The notes: generated by a model not told the origin, from the sequence alone. Shown: positions 1 through 6,202, counted from the stretch's first letter. The stretch: 6,202 nt of DNA from Terriglobales bacterium (GCA_030150795.1 JASLFF010000446.1:1-6202); one strand, 5' to 3'. Numbers and translations: made by a program.

Positions 1-237
1 TCCCACCGCGGCAACCTGCATCAGGTAATTCAATGGTTTTTTGAACACGCTGAACGCGTAGACCTGTCCAATGCAAAGGTGAATGGCAAGCGCAGCCACT
101 CTATCGCCAAGCCTGGATTCAGCCGCTGGCTTGTTCCGCCGGCTGCGCTTGCCATTCACCTTTGCATTGGACAGGTCTACGCGTTCAGCGTGTTCAAAAA
201 ACCATTGAATTACCTGATGCAGGTTGCCGCGGTGGGA
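1..237. repeat. Perfect 97-bp inverted repeat, probable fold-back artefact
   Basis: Bases 1-97 are the exact reverse complement of 141-237 (position i pairs with 238-i throughout). The unpaired spacer is 98-140, and the first mismatch is 98 against 140. The right arm is ordinary coding sequence for the first membrane helix of the downstream transporter. The left arm is the same sequence inverted, so it has no independent coding logic. A perfect long palindrome built from a conserved protein-coding segment, starting at base 1 of the window, is typical of a fold-back chimera made during amplification, library construction or assembly at a contig end. A genuine recent inverted duplication cannot be ruled out from sequence alone. 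Any gene start or regulatory site read in 1-97 should not be trusted. Confidence 0.95.
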
Positions 238-1509
238 GGCGGACTTAAGGCGCTCCCCGGTGTGGATAGCCCGAACGCTGCGGATTGGAAATTTACCGAT
301 CTTGGTTGGATCTTCAGCCTGGCCATTGTTTTCCTGGGTTTGTCTGCGGCTGTGTTTGGCAAATGGCTGGAACGCGCCGGGCCGCGCAAGGCGATGTTCG
401 CATCTGCCGTTTGTTTCTCCAGCGGTTTTTTCATCTCCGCGCTTGGCGTGCAAGTGCATCAGCTCTGGCTCATTTATCTTGGCTATGGCGTGATCGGCGG
501 CATCGGGCTTGGCATTGGCTATATCTCGCCGGTTTCCACGCTGATCAAATGGTTCCCTGACCGCCCGGGCATGGCGACAGGGATGGCCATTATGGGTTTT
601 GGTGGAGGCGCACTCATAGGCTCCCCATTGGCCAGAAACCTCATGGACTCCTTCCGCACCGAGCATGACCTTGGCGTGGAGAAAACCTTCCTGGTGATGG
701 GCGCCATTTATTTTGTCGCGATGATGTTTGGCGTCTTTACCGTTCGAGTGCCTCAGGCGGGATGGAAACCTGAAGGCTGGGTTGCACCCGCCAAGCCCAG
801 GGCCCTTGTGACGGCGCATAACGTTGAAGTCAACGCGGCCTTTGGGACCCTGCAATTCTGGCTGCTCTGGATTGTGTTGTGCATGAACGTAACCGCCGGT
901 ATTGGCATCCTGGAACAAGCGTCTCCCATGATTCAGGAGCTGTTCCGGGGCAGAATTACCGCGGGCGCAGCGGCCGGTTTTGTGGCTTTGCTGAGCCTGT
1001 TCAATATGGGCGGACGGTTTATCTGGTCCAGCGTCTCTGACTATATTGGGCGCAAGAATACGTATTATGTGTTCTTTGTGCTGGGTATAGTCCTTTATTA
1101 CCTTGCGCCGCGCACGGGCGCCAGCGGCCTGAACAGCATCCCGCTCTTCGTGATCATCTCCGCTGTGATTGTCAGCATGTATGGCGGAGGGTTTGCAACG
1201 GTGCCGGCATACCTGCGAGACCTGTTCGGTACGATGGAAGTCGGAGCAATCCACGGTCGCCTGCTCACCGCATGGTCTGCTGCCGGCATCTTTGGCCCGG
1301 TGCTGGTCAACTACATCCGCGAGTATGAAAAGAACCACGGCGTTGCGCTTGCCGATTCTTATTCGACGGTTCTTTACGTCATGGTGGGATTGCTGGTGGT
1401 TGGACTCTTGGCGAATTTGGCGGTGAAGCCGGTAGATTCCAAGTATTGGTACAAGGCAGAAAACATTGACAATAGCGTAGCCGTGCCGAGTCCGGCAGCA
1501 AGTGCGTAG
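79..1509 (+). CDS. OFA-family MFS transporter (oxalate/formate antiporter-like), 5' end disrupted
   Basis: This is a polytopic inner-membrane carrier of the oxalate:formate antiporter (OFA) family of the major facilitator superfamily. As read it has 476 residues and about 12 hydrophobic segments. Helix 1 is near residues 17-39 and contains HLCIGQVYAFSVF, a strong OFA-type signature. The MFS loop motif between helices 2 and 3 is GKWLERAGPRK (94-104), and its second-half counterpart lies around 311-327 (GGRF...SDYIGRKN). A conserved-looking GRLLTAWSAAG segment is at 393-403. The C-terminal tail after residue 450 is hydrophilic. The GTG at 79 is only the first usable start: it and residues 1-6 lie in the inverted-repeat arm, so the native start is probably lost. 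Residues from about GFSRWLVPP (13-21) onward look native. Its neighbours are a small membrane protein and a formate dehydrogenase, so formate is the likely substrate. Oxalate/formate exchange or another carboxylate remains possible. Confidence 0.88.
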   Translation: MNGKRSHSIAKPGFSRWLVPPAALAIHLCIGQVYAFSVFKKPLNYLMQVAAVGGGLKALPGVDSPNAADWKFTDLGWIFSLAIVFLGLSAAVFGKWLERAGPRKAMFASAVCFSSGFFISALGVQVHQLWLIYLGYGVIGGIGLGIGYISPVSTLIKWFPDRPGMATGMAIMGFGGGALIGSPLARNLMDSFRTEHDLGVEKTFLVMGAIYFVAMMFGVFTVRVPQAGWKPEGWVAPAKPRALVTAHNVEVNAAFGTLQFWLLWIVLCMNVTAGIGILEQASPMIQELFRGRITAGAAAGFVALLSLFNMGGRFIWSSVSDYIGRKNTYYVFFVLGIVLYYLAPRTGASGLNSIPLFVIISAVIVSMYGGGFATVPAYLRDLFGTMEVGAIHGRLLTAWSAAGIFGPVLVNYIREYEKNHGVALADSYSTVLYVMVGLLVVGLLANLAVKPVDSKYWYKAENIDNSVAVPSPAASA

Positions 1510-1517
1510 CTAAAAGC

Positions 1518-1525
1518 AGAAGGAG
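1518..1525 (+). promoter_or_regulatory. Ribosome binding site of the small membrane protein
   Basis: AGAAGGAG ends 7 nt before the ATG at 1533, an almost ideal Shine-Dalgarno match and spacing. It is the main reason to accept the short downstream reading frame as a real gene. Confidence 0.8.
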
Positions 1526-1532
1526 CACAAAG

Positions 1533-1712
1533 ATGGATCAAGTCAAAAAAACACCTGTAGCGCTCGTTGCATTAGCATGGCTGCTTGTCGGAATTCCGTG
1601 GGGATGGGGAGTCGCCCAGCTCTGGAAAAACGCACAGAAGCTTTTTCAGTCTCCGCCGCCCGCAACCGCGCCGGCGACGACTGCGCCTGCCAGGGCCCCC
1701 AGCAACAAGTAA
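1533..1712 (+). CDS. Small single-span membrane protein, probable OFA transporter small subunit
   Basis: This 59-residue protein starts MDQVKKTPVALVALAWLLVG and ends in TAA at 1710-1712. A charged N-terminus (DQVKK) precedes one hydrophobic segment at about residues 8-30 (VALVALAWLLVGIPWGWGVAQL). A short amphipathic or basic stretch follows (WKNAQKLF), then a Pro/Ala/Thr-rich tail (41-57). There is no cleavable-signal pattern, so a single anchored helix is expected. It lies 23 bp after the transporter stop with a strong ribosome binding site, so the two are very likely co-transcribed and co-translated. Small proteins of this kind, with TPxAL...AWLxVGxPxxWGV-like helices, are known next to OFA-type MFS genes and are named MFS transporter small subunit. 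I assign it on that resemblance and the position. Its biochemical role (stability, assembly or modulation of the carrier) is not shown by the sequence. Confidence 0.8.
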   Translation: MDQVKKTPVALVALAWLLVGIPWGWGVAQLWKNAQKLFQSPPPATAPATTAPARAPSNK

Positions 1713-1822
1713 GCTGATGTGGGAGGGCGGGAGGTCCGCGAGTAAAGGTAGTAACCTCTACCTACCCTGCGGACTCAAGGCTAAAGTGCTACGATTCTGT
1801 ATAGAGTGCATTTGAGGGCATT
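1713..1822 (+). promoter_or_regulatory. Intergenic gap with imperfect hairpin, possible leader or promoter of the fdh genes
   Basis: This is the only sizeable gap in the block (110 bp). GTCCGC (1734-1739) can pair with GCGGAC (1769-1774). Inside it, AGGTAG (1746-1751) can pair with CTACCT (1758-1763), giving a two-tier hairpin with an internal loop. No T-run follows, so it does not look like a standard intrinsic terminator. TATAGA at 1800-1805 resembles a -10 box, but I see no convincing -35 element at the right distance. I found no clear sigma-54 site. The gap could hold a separate promoter or an attenuating or mRNA-processing structure for the dehydrogenase genes. It could also be plain spacer. 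Confidence 0.3.
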
Positions 1823-3724
1823 ATGCCTATTCCATTCAAAGGCCGTTTGACCCAGCCGTTGGTCCGCGAAAACGGCGGGCATCGTCCTGCCACGTGGGAC
1901 GAGGCCCTGGACCGTATTACCGCGGCCTTCAAGAAATCTATTGCCAAGAATGACCCGCGCGATTTCGGAATGTTCAGCTGCTCGAAAACCACTAACGAAC
2001 TGAACTACACGGCGCAGAAATTTGTCCGGTCAGTAATAGGGACAAACAATATCGATAGCTGTAACCGAACTTGACACGCGCCCAGCGTCGCCGGTCTGGC
2101 GGCGGTCTTCGGGGCGGGCGGCGGCACCAGTTCGTATCGTGAAGCTGAAGATGCTGACGTGATCCTGCTTTGGGGTTCCAATGCTCGGGAAACGCACCCA
2201 ATCTTTTTCCATCATGTGCTCAAGGGCATTCACAACGGCGCAAAGCTGTATGTGATCGATCCCCGCCGTACCAGCTCCGCGCAATGGGCGGACACGTGGC
2301 TTGGTCTCGATGTAGGCTCTGACATTTATCTGGCCAACGCCATGGCGCGCGAAATTATCAACTCCGGCCTGGCGAACACAAAATTCATTGAGCATGCCAC
2401 CAGCGGATTTGAGGCGTATCGCGACCACGTGCAGAAGTTCACGCTGGAGCGCGCCGAATGCGAAACCGGAGTTCCAGCAGCGGCCATCAAGCAGGTGGCG
2501 CACGCATATGCCGGCGCAGGCCGTGCTCAGCTCTGCTGGACGCTTGGAATTACCGAGCACCACAACGCTGTTGACAATGTGGTGGCGCTCATCAACCTGG
2601 CCCTGCTCACCGGCCATGTAGGCCGATACGGAAGCGGCGTCTGTCCGCTGCGCGGGCAGAACAACGTCCAGGGCGGCGGTGACATGGGCGCGATTCCAGA
2701 CCGCCTGCCAGGCTTCCAGCATGTTGAAAATGACGCGCTGCGCGCCAAATTTGAAAAAACCTGGGGCACAAAGATTCCGGCCAAGAAGGGCTGGCACATT
2801 AGCCACATGCTGGACGCAATGGAGCGCGGCGAACTCACAACGCTTTACTGCCTGGGCGAGAACCCTGCTGACTCTGAGGCTGATCGCCATCGCGCACTCA
2901 AGCTGCTGAGCGGCCTGGAATTCATGGTTGTGCAGGACCTCTTCTATACCAAAACGGCTGAACTGGCGGACGTAGTTTTGCCGGGTTCGGCAGGCTGGTG
3001 CGAGAGTGAAGGAACGGTTACTTCCAGCGAGCGCCGCGTACAGCGCGTTCGCGCCGCTGTGCCCATGCCGCCGGGTGTGCGCGACGATACTGAAATCATC
3101 TTTGATCTTGCTCGCCGTCTGGGCTACAACTGGGGAGAGCCCAAGGCGGAATGCATCTGGAACGAACTTCGGTCGCTCAGCCCGATGAACGCCGGCATGA
3201 GTTATGCGCGGCTGGAAGAACATGGCGGCCTGCAATGGCCTTGCTATGACGAGCAGCACCCCGGCGAAATGTTTTTGCATGGCCGGCTGTGGCACGATCC
3301 TTTGATCGGCCCGCGCGCTCCGTTCAGCGTGGTTGAATCTGCGGAGCCGGTGGACGCGCTTGATCCGCAGTTTCCTATTCGACTCACTACCGGCCGGCGG
3401 CTTGATTCGTACAATACCGGCGTTCAAAGCGGATATCTGTTATCGCCGTTGCGCAATGGAGAAACGATCGATCTTTCACCAACGGATGGCCGCCAGTACA
3501 ATGTGCGCGAAGGTGAAAAGGTGCGCGTGACTTCGCGCCGAGGCTCGGTGGTTGCGCCGGTGCGGTTTGATTCCGGCTTGCGTCCCGGCTTGGCGTTTCT
3601 TACCATGCATTTCCCCGATCAAGTCGCTACCAACGATCTCACAATCGATGCGGTCGATCCCCGGTCTGGGACCTCGGAATTCAAGGCGACCGCCATCCGC
3701 ATTGAAAAGTGTCTGGAGCAATAA
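1823..3724 (+). CDS. fdhF: Formate dehydrogenase catalytic (alpha) subunit, selenocysteine-containing, lacking the N-terminal [4Fe-4S] domain
   Basis: This Mo/W-bis-MGD subunit oxidises formate to CO2. Reading TGA 2072-2074 as selenocysteine gives 633 residues. Sec84 sits in the context SCNRT-U-HAPSVAGLAAVFG, which matches VUHGPSVAGL around Sec140 of E. coli FdhF, including the adjacent active-site His (H85). R277 in PLRGQNNVQGG corresponds to E. coli R333, and the 193-residue spacing from Sec is identical. Other family marks are DVILLWGSNARETHP, KLYVIDPRRT, ADVVLPG and SEGTVTSSERRVQ. The C-terminal dinucleotide-binding domain begins near residue 517 (FPIRLTTGRRLDSYNTG). The start ATG at 1823 has a short GAGGG site at 1814-1818. 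An in-frame TAG at 1802-1804 prevents any useful upstream extension. The protein therefore begins at the Mo domain (GRLTQPLVRENG) and has no CxxCxxxC [4Fe-4S] domain, which most relatives carry at the N-terminus. The next gene starts directly after its TAA. The name fdhA would serve equally well. Confidence 0.92.
2072..2074 (+). other. In-frame UGA selenocysteine codon (Sec84 of the formate dehydrogenase)
   Basis: TGA lies exactly where formate dehydrogenases carry the metal-coordinating Cys or Sec, directly before the conserved His. Homology continues in the same frame on both sides: GTNNIDSCNRT before it and HAPSVAGLAAVFGAGGG after it. No frameshift is needed, and this is the only internal stop in the gene. 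Recoding requires SelA, SelB, SelC and SelD, none of which are in this window. Confidence 0.95.
2075..2104 (+). promoter_or_regulatory. Bacterial SECIS hairpin directing selenocysteine insertion
   Basis: Directly after the UGA, CGTCGCC (2086-2092) pairs with GGCGGCG (2098-2104) to give a 7-bp stem with one G-U pair. It closes on the five-base loop GGTCT (2093-2097). The E. coli fdhF SECIS has the same GGUCU apical loop, also starting 19 nt after the UGA, which is the element bound by SelB. Part of the identity also reflects the conserved Val-Ala-Gly-Leu coding, so the loop is shared between protein and RNA constraint. Confidence 0.82.
3715..3718 (+). promoter_or_regulatory. Shine-Dalgarno deciding a TTG start
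   Basis: GGAG inside the last codons of the formate dehydrogenase gene ends 6 nt before TTG at 3725. There is no in-frame ATG until residue 77 of the next protein, inside its conserved thioredoxin-like domain, so TTG with this site is the credible start. Confidence 0.7.
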
Positions 3725-5623
3725 TTGGACCTTCATCTCACCGGCGACCGCCCCACACCTGAAGAAAAAGCCGCTGTTGATTTTGAATTGGGCAGCACGC
3801 CGGAGTCCGTCTGGGAAGGTGGAGCGCCAACCGAAGGCACTGATACGTGGTCTTCAAGCGGCGGGAACCACAAAGCAAAATCGCAGCGCCATCTTTTGCT
3901 CCCGGTGCTGCATGCCATCCAGAACCGTATTGGCTGGATCAGCCACGGAGCCATGAACTACACGGCGCTCAGGCTCGATATACCGCCGGCGGAAGTGTAT
4001 GGCGTGGCTTCTTTCTACGGAATGTTCTCTCTGCAGCCGCGTCCCGCCGTGGTGGCTCACGTTTGCGATGACATTGCCTGCATGACGCGCGGCTCAGAAG
4101 AACTTTGCGACCAAGTGGACACGCGCCTTGGGCCTGAAAACTTGCCGTGCGCCGGAGGTCGGGCGATGTGGGTGCGCAGTAATTGTCTCGGCTTATGTGA
4201 GCGCGCGCCGGCTGCTCTGGTAGTCAAGGCAGGACTGAAGCCACAACAGCGCGTGCTTGCGCCTGCCACTCCGGAACGTATCCAGTCATTGATTACTGAT
4301 GCCGCGAATGATGTGATGCCGGCCGCGCCTGACGTGCTTAACGCGCAGATGTCTGTTCCGCAGGAAGGTTCGCCAAAACTGGTCCTTTTGCGCCGGGTGG
4401 GCAAGAACAACGCGCCTGAACTCGATGGCTACCAGCGCCTGGGCGGTTATGAGGCGCTGCGCAAGGCCTTTGATCTTGGCCCTGAAGGCGTGTTGCGTGA
4501 GATGAATGCGTCCAAGCTGCTTGGCCGTGGCGGCGCGGCATTTCCGGCGGCGAAGAAGTGGGAAGCTTTGCACTTGCAGCGCGATCTGCTGAAATCCGAT
4601 CCTGCGCGCAAGCATTATTTGATCTGCAATGCCGACGAATCTGAGCCCGGCACTTTCAAAGACCGGCTGATCATGGAAGGCGATCCTTTTGCGGTCTTGG
4701 AAGGCATGACAATTGCAGCGCTGGCCACCGGCGCTGAGCGCGGCTACATATACTTGCGTGGAGAATATCCATTTGCAGCACAACGTCTCGCTACGGCCAT
4801 CGAGGCCGCGCGCTGGGAAGGCTTTTTGGGCCAGAACATTCTGGGCAGCGGCTTGAGTTTCGATATTGAACTGCGCCGTGGCGCGGGCGCTTACATCTGT
4901 GGTGAAGAAACAGCGCTGTTCAATTCCATTGAAGGACATCGCGGCGAGCCGCGCAACAAGCCGCCTTTTCCCACGCAGGCGGGTCTCTTTCGCCAGCCGA
5001 CCGCCGTCAATAATGTTGAAACGCTCATTAATGTTCCTGTGATCATCAATCAAGGCGGCGCGGCTTACGCAAGCGTGGGCACGGAGAGTTCTACAGGCCC
5101 GCGGCTGTTTTGCCTTTGCGGACACGTAGCGCGTCCCGGAATTTATGAAGCGCCCATGGGAACCACGTTGCGGCAGTTGCTGACCATGGCAGGCGGTGTC
5201 GCAGGCACCGGCCGTTTGCAGGCAATTTTGCTGGGCGGAGCAGCCGGAACATTTATCTCGCCGAAAGAGATTGATGTTCCTTTGACCTTTGAAGGCACGC
5301 GAGCCATCGGCGCTACGCTGGGATCAGGCGTGGTGATGTTGTTTGATGACAGCGTTGACCTCAAGCGCATTCTGCTGCGTATTGCCGCGTTCTTCCGTCA
5401 TGAAACCTGCGGACAATGCGTGCCCTGCCGCGTTGGCGTGGTGCGCCAGCAGGAAGCGTTGCAGCGGCTTGTCGATAATCGTCCGCTGGGATCGAAGGCG
5501 GAGGAGTTGGTGATGCTAAAAGAGATGGCGCAGGCCATGCGCGATGCTTCCATCTGCGGCCTGGGACAGACAGCCGCTAGCGCGCTGGAATCTGTATTGC
5601 AAAGGTGGAATGTATTCGCATGA
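3725..5623 (+). CDS. Fused NuoE-NuoF-type diaphorase subunit of the formate dehydrogenase
   Basis: This 632-residue fusion passes electrons from iron-sulfur clusters to NAD(P)+ through FMN. Residues 50-195 form a NuoE-like thioredoxin-fold domain. Its [2Fe-2S] cysteines are C114 and C119 (CDDIAC) and C154 and C158 (CLGLC), after the family segment RIGWISHGAMNY...VYGVASFYGMFS. A linker (about 196-215) leads to a NuoF-like domain. This has the FMN/NADH glycine-rich motif GRGGAAFP (267-274), CNADESEPGTFKDR (301-314), RGAGAYICGEETAL (385-398) and PPFPTQAGL. The C-terminal [4Fe-4S] ligands are C562, C565 and C568 (CGQCVPCR) plus C611. All expected ligands are present. It starts with TTG immediately after the preceding TAA and overlaps the next gene by four bases, so the three dehydrogenase genes are translationally coupled. 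Separate NuoE and NuoF homologues (FdsG and FdsB in FdsGBA-type enzymes) are the usual arrangement. The context makes formate dehydrogenase a better call than complex I. Confidence 0.93.
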   Translation: MDLHLTGDRPTPEEKAAVDFELGSTPESVWEGGAPTEGTDTWSSSGGNHKAKSQRHLLLPVLHAIQNRIGWISHGAMNYTALRLDIPPAEVYGVASFYGMFSLQPRPAVVAHVCDDIACMTRGSEELCDQVDTRLGPENLPCAGGRAMWVRSNCLGLCERAPAALVVKAGLKPQQRVLAPATPERIQSLITDAANDVMPAAPDVLNAQMSVPQEGSPKLVLLRRVGKNNAPELDGYQRLGGYEALRKAFDLGPEGVLREMNASKLLGRGGAAFPAAKKWEALHLQRDLLKSDPARKHYLICNADESEPGTFKDRLIMEGDPFAVLEGMTIAALATGAERGYIYLRGEYPFAAQRLATAIEAARWEGFLGQNILGSGLSFDIELRRGAGAYICGEETALFNSIEGHRGEPRNKPPFPTQAGLFRQPTAVNNVETLINVPVIINQGGAAYASVGTESSTGPRLFCLCGHVARPGIYEAPMGTTLRQLLTMAGGVAGTGRLQAILLGGAAGTFISPKEIDVPLTFEGTRAIGATLGSGVVMLFDDSVDLKRILLRIAAFFRHETCGQCVPCRVGVVRQQEALQRLVDNRPLGSKAEELVMLKEMAQAMRDASICGLGQTAASALESVLQRWNVFA

Positions 5624-6202
5624 AAGAGACCACACCAACCATGGGGCAAACAGAATCACAGGAGTTGGCTCCTGCCCCGCTGAAACCAATTCCACCAGGC
5701 CCCGTGCCGCAAGCGCCGCCGCCGCGCGAGCGCAGGATGATTGAGATCACCATTGACGGCCAGCCGGTTTCAGTGCCGGAAGGCTCAACCATTCTGGAAG
5801 CTGCGCGCAAGCTCGGTATCGATACGCCAACGCTCTGTTTTCTTGAAAGCCTTACGCCGGTCAACGTCTGCCGCGTCTGCGTGGTTGAGATGGAAGGCTC
5901 GCGCACGCTGGTTCCCGCGTGCTCACGCAAGGTTGAGCCAAAGATGGCCATCAAGACGGACTCAGAACGCGTGCGTCTTTCACGGCGTATGGTGCTGGAA
6001 TTTCTGGGGTCTTCAGTGGACGTTTCTACCGCGCCGCAGTTTGCCGGTTACATGGAACGGTACGACGCCAAGCCGGAGCGTTTTGGGCGCAATGCCGATA
6101 CGGTAGAGCAGCCCGTAAAGATCGATAACGATCTTTACGTTCGCGACTACTCAAAATGCATTCTCTGTTACAAGTGCGTGGAAGCGTGCGGCGTGGATGC
6201 GC
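5620..6202 (+). CDS. NuoG-N-terminal-like ferredoxin subunit of the formate dehydrogenase (runs off window end)
   Basis: The first 194 residues are visible. ATG 5620 overlaps the preceding TGA (ATGA), with AAGGTGG about 11 nt upstream. Residues 1-39 are a Pro-rich, poorly conserved-looking extension. The ferredoxin domain begins at M40 (MIEITIDGQPVSVPEG), so a second possible start is 5737. The plant-type [2Fe-2S] ligands are C73, C84, C87 and C101, in the C-x10-C-x2-C-x13-C spacing of NuoG, HydA and FdsA. A [4Fe-4S] motif starts at C180-x2-C183-x2-C186-x3-C190 (CILCYKCVEAC). Between them, residues 102-179 contain no His or Cys, so the His(Cys)3-ligated cluster of NuoG/FdsA is missing. In FdsA-type enzymes these domains are the N-terminus of the catalytic subunit; here they are a separate gene. 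It should relay electrons between the Mo/W subunit and the NuoEF-like subunit. The part beyond the window probably carries a second [4Fe-4S] and perhaps the Mo-proximal cluster domain. Confidence 0.88.
   Translation, partial: MKETTPTMGQTESQELAPAPLKPIPPGPVPQAPPPRERRMIEITIDGQPVSVPEGSTILEAARKLGIDTPTLCFLESLTPVNVCRVCVVEMEGSRTLVPACSRKVEPKMAIKTDSERVRLSRRMVLEFLGSSVDVSTAPQFAGYMERYDAKPERFGRNADTVEQPVKIDNDLYVRDYSKCILCYKCVEACGVDA

Noticed and set aside
1734..1774. Intrinsic terminator after the small membrane protein
   Set aside because: The stem is interrupted and no run of T follows the 3' arm.
1764..1815. Cysteines in another frame just upstream of the dehydrogenase start (PCGLKAKVLRFCIEC) as a frameshifted [4Fe-4S] N-terminal domain
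   Set aside because: The spacing does not match the CxxCxxxC...C pattern, the frame then stops, and no flanking family motifs are present. It looks like chance.
1823..2074. Formate dehydrogenase read as a pseudogene or as two separate genes because of the internal TGA
   Set aside because: The frame and homology are continuous across the TGA, the codon is at the catalytic Sec position, and a SECIS-like hairpin follows it.
2030..3427. Long minus-strand open frame (465 residues) opposite the formate dehydrogenase gene
   Set aside because: It overlaps the clearly homologous plus-strand gene, its translation has no recognisable domain, and its composition is that of an antisense shadow in GC-rich DNA.
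4286..5125. Minus-strand open frame (279 residues) opposite the NuoEF fusion
   Set aside because: It is an antisense shadow of conserved NuoF coding sequence with no domain features of its own.
5544..6106. Short plus-strand open frames in other frames over the start of the ferredoxin gene
   Set aside because: They are alternative-frame shadows. The 5620 frame alone carries the [2Fe-2S] and [4Fe-4S] motifs.

Overview
The window carries one co-directional (+ strand) gene block for formate handling. It holds an OFA-family major facilitator transporter, a 59-residue single-membrane-span companion protein, and three genes for a cytoplasmic NAD(P)+-linked, molybdenum- or tungsten-dependent formate dehydrogenase. 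Base composition is moderately high in GC by eye. The gene style, with a NuoE-NuoF fusion next to a molybdopterin subunit and an oxalate/formate-type transporter, fits a soil-type bacterium such as an acidobacterium. That placement comes from remembered resemblance and is tentative.

Layout: 1-237 is dominated by a perfect 97-bp inverted repeat (1-97 against 141-237, 43-nt spacer) made from the transporter's own first membrane helix. It is almost certainly a fold-back artefact at a contig end, so the true start of the transporter gene is not visible. The transporter then runs to 1509. The small membrane protein follows at 1533-1712 behind a strong ribosome binding site. A 110-bp gap (1713-1822) holds an imperfect hairpin and possibly the promoter of the dehydrogenase genes. 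The catalytic subunit occupies 1823-3724 and is interrupted by an in-frame TGA at 2072-2074. This reads as selenocysteine (residue 84), with a bacterial SECIS hairpin directly after it, so the gene is an intact selenoprotein gene and not a pseudogene. A fused NuoE-NuoF diaphorase subunit (3725-5623) begins with TTG immediately after the preceding stop. A NuoG-N-terminal-like ferredoxin subunit starts at 5620, overlaps by ATGA, and runs off the window end.

How they work together: the transporter pair probably moves formate (or exchanges oxalate and formate). The selenoprotein oxidises formate at its Mo/W site. Electrons pass through iron-sulfur clusters in the ferredoxin subunit to the NuoEF-like subunit, where FMN reduces NAD(P)+. 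The most interesting architectural point is that the catalytic subunit lacks the N-terminal [4Fe-4S] domain usual in this family. The ferredoxin-like domains that sit at the N-terminus of FdsA-type alpha subunits are encoded by a separate gene two positions downstream. This looks like an alpha subunit split near a domain boundary, with its halves in swapped order around the diaphorase gene.
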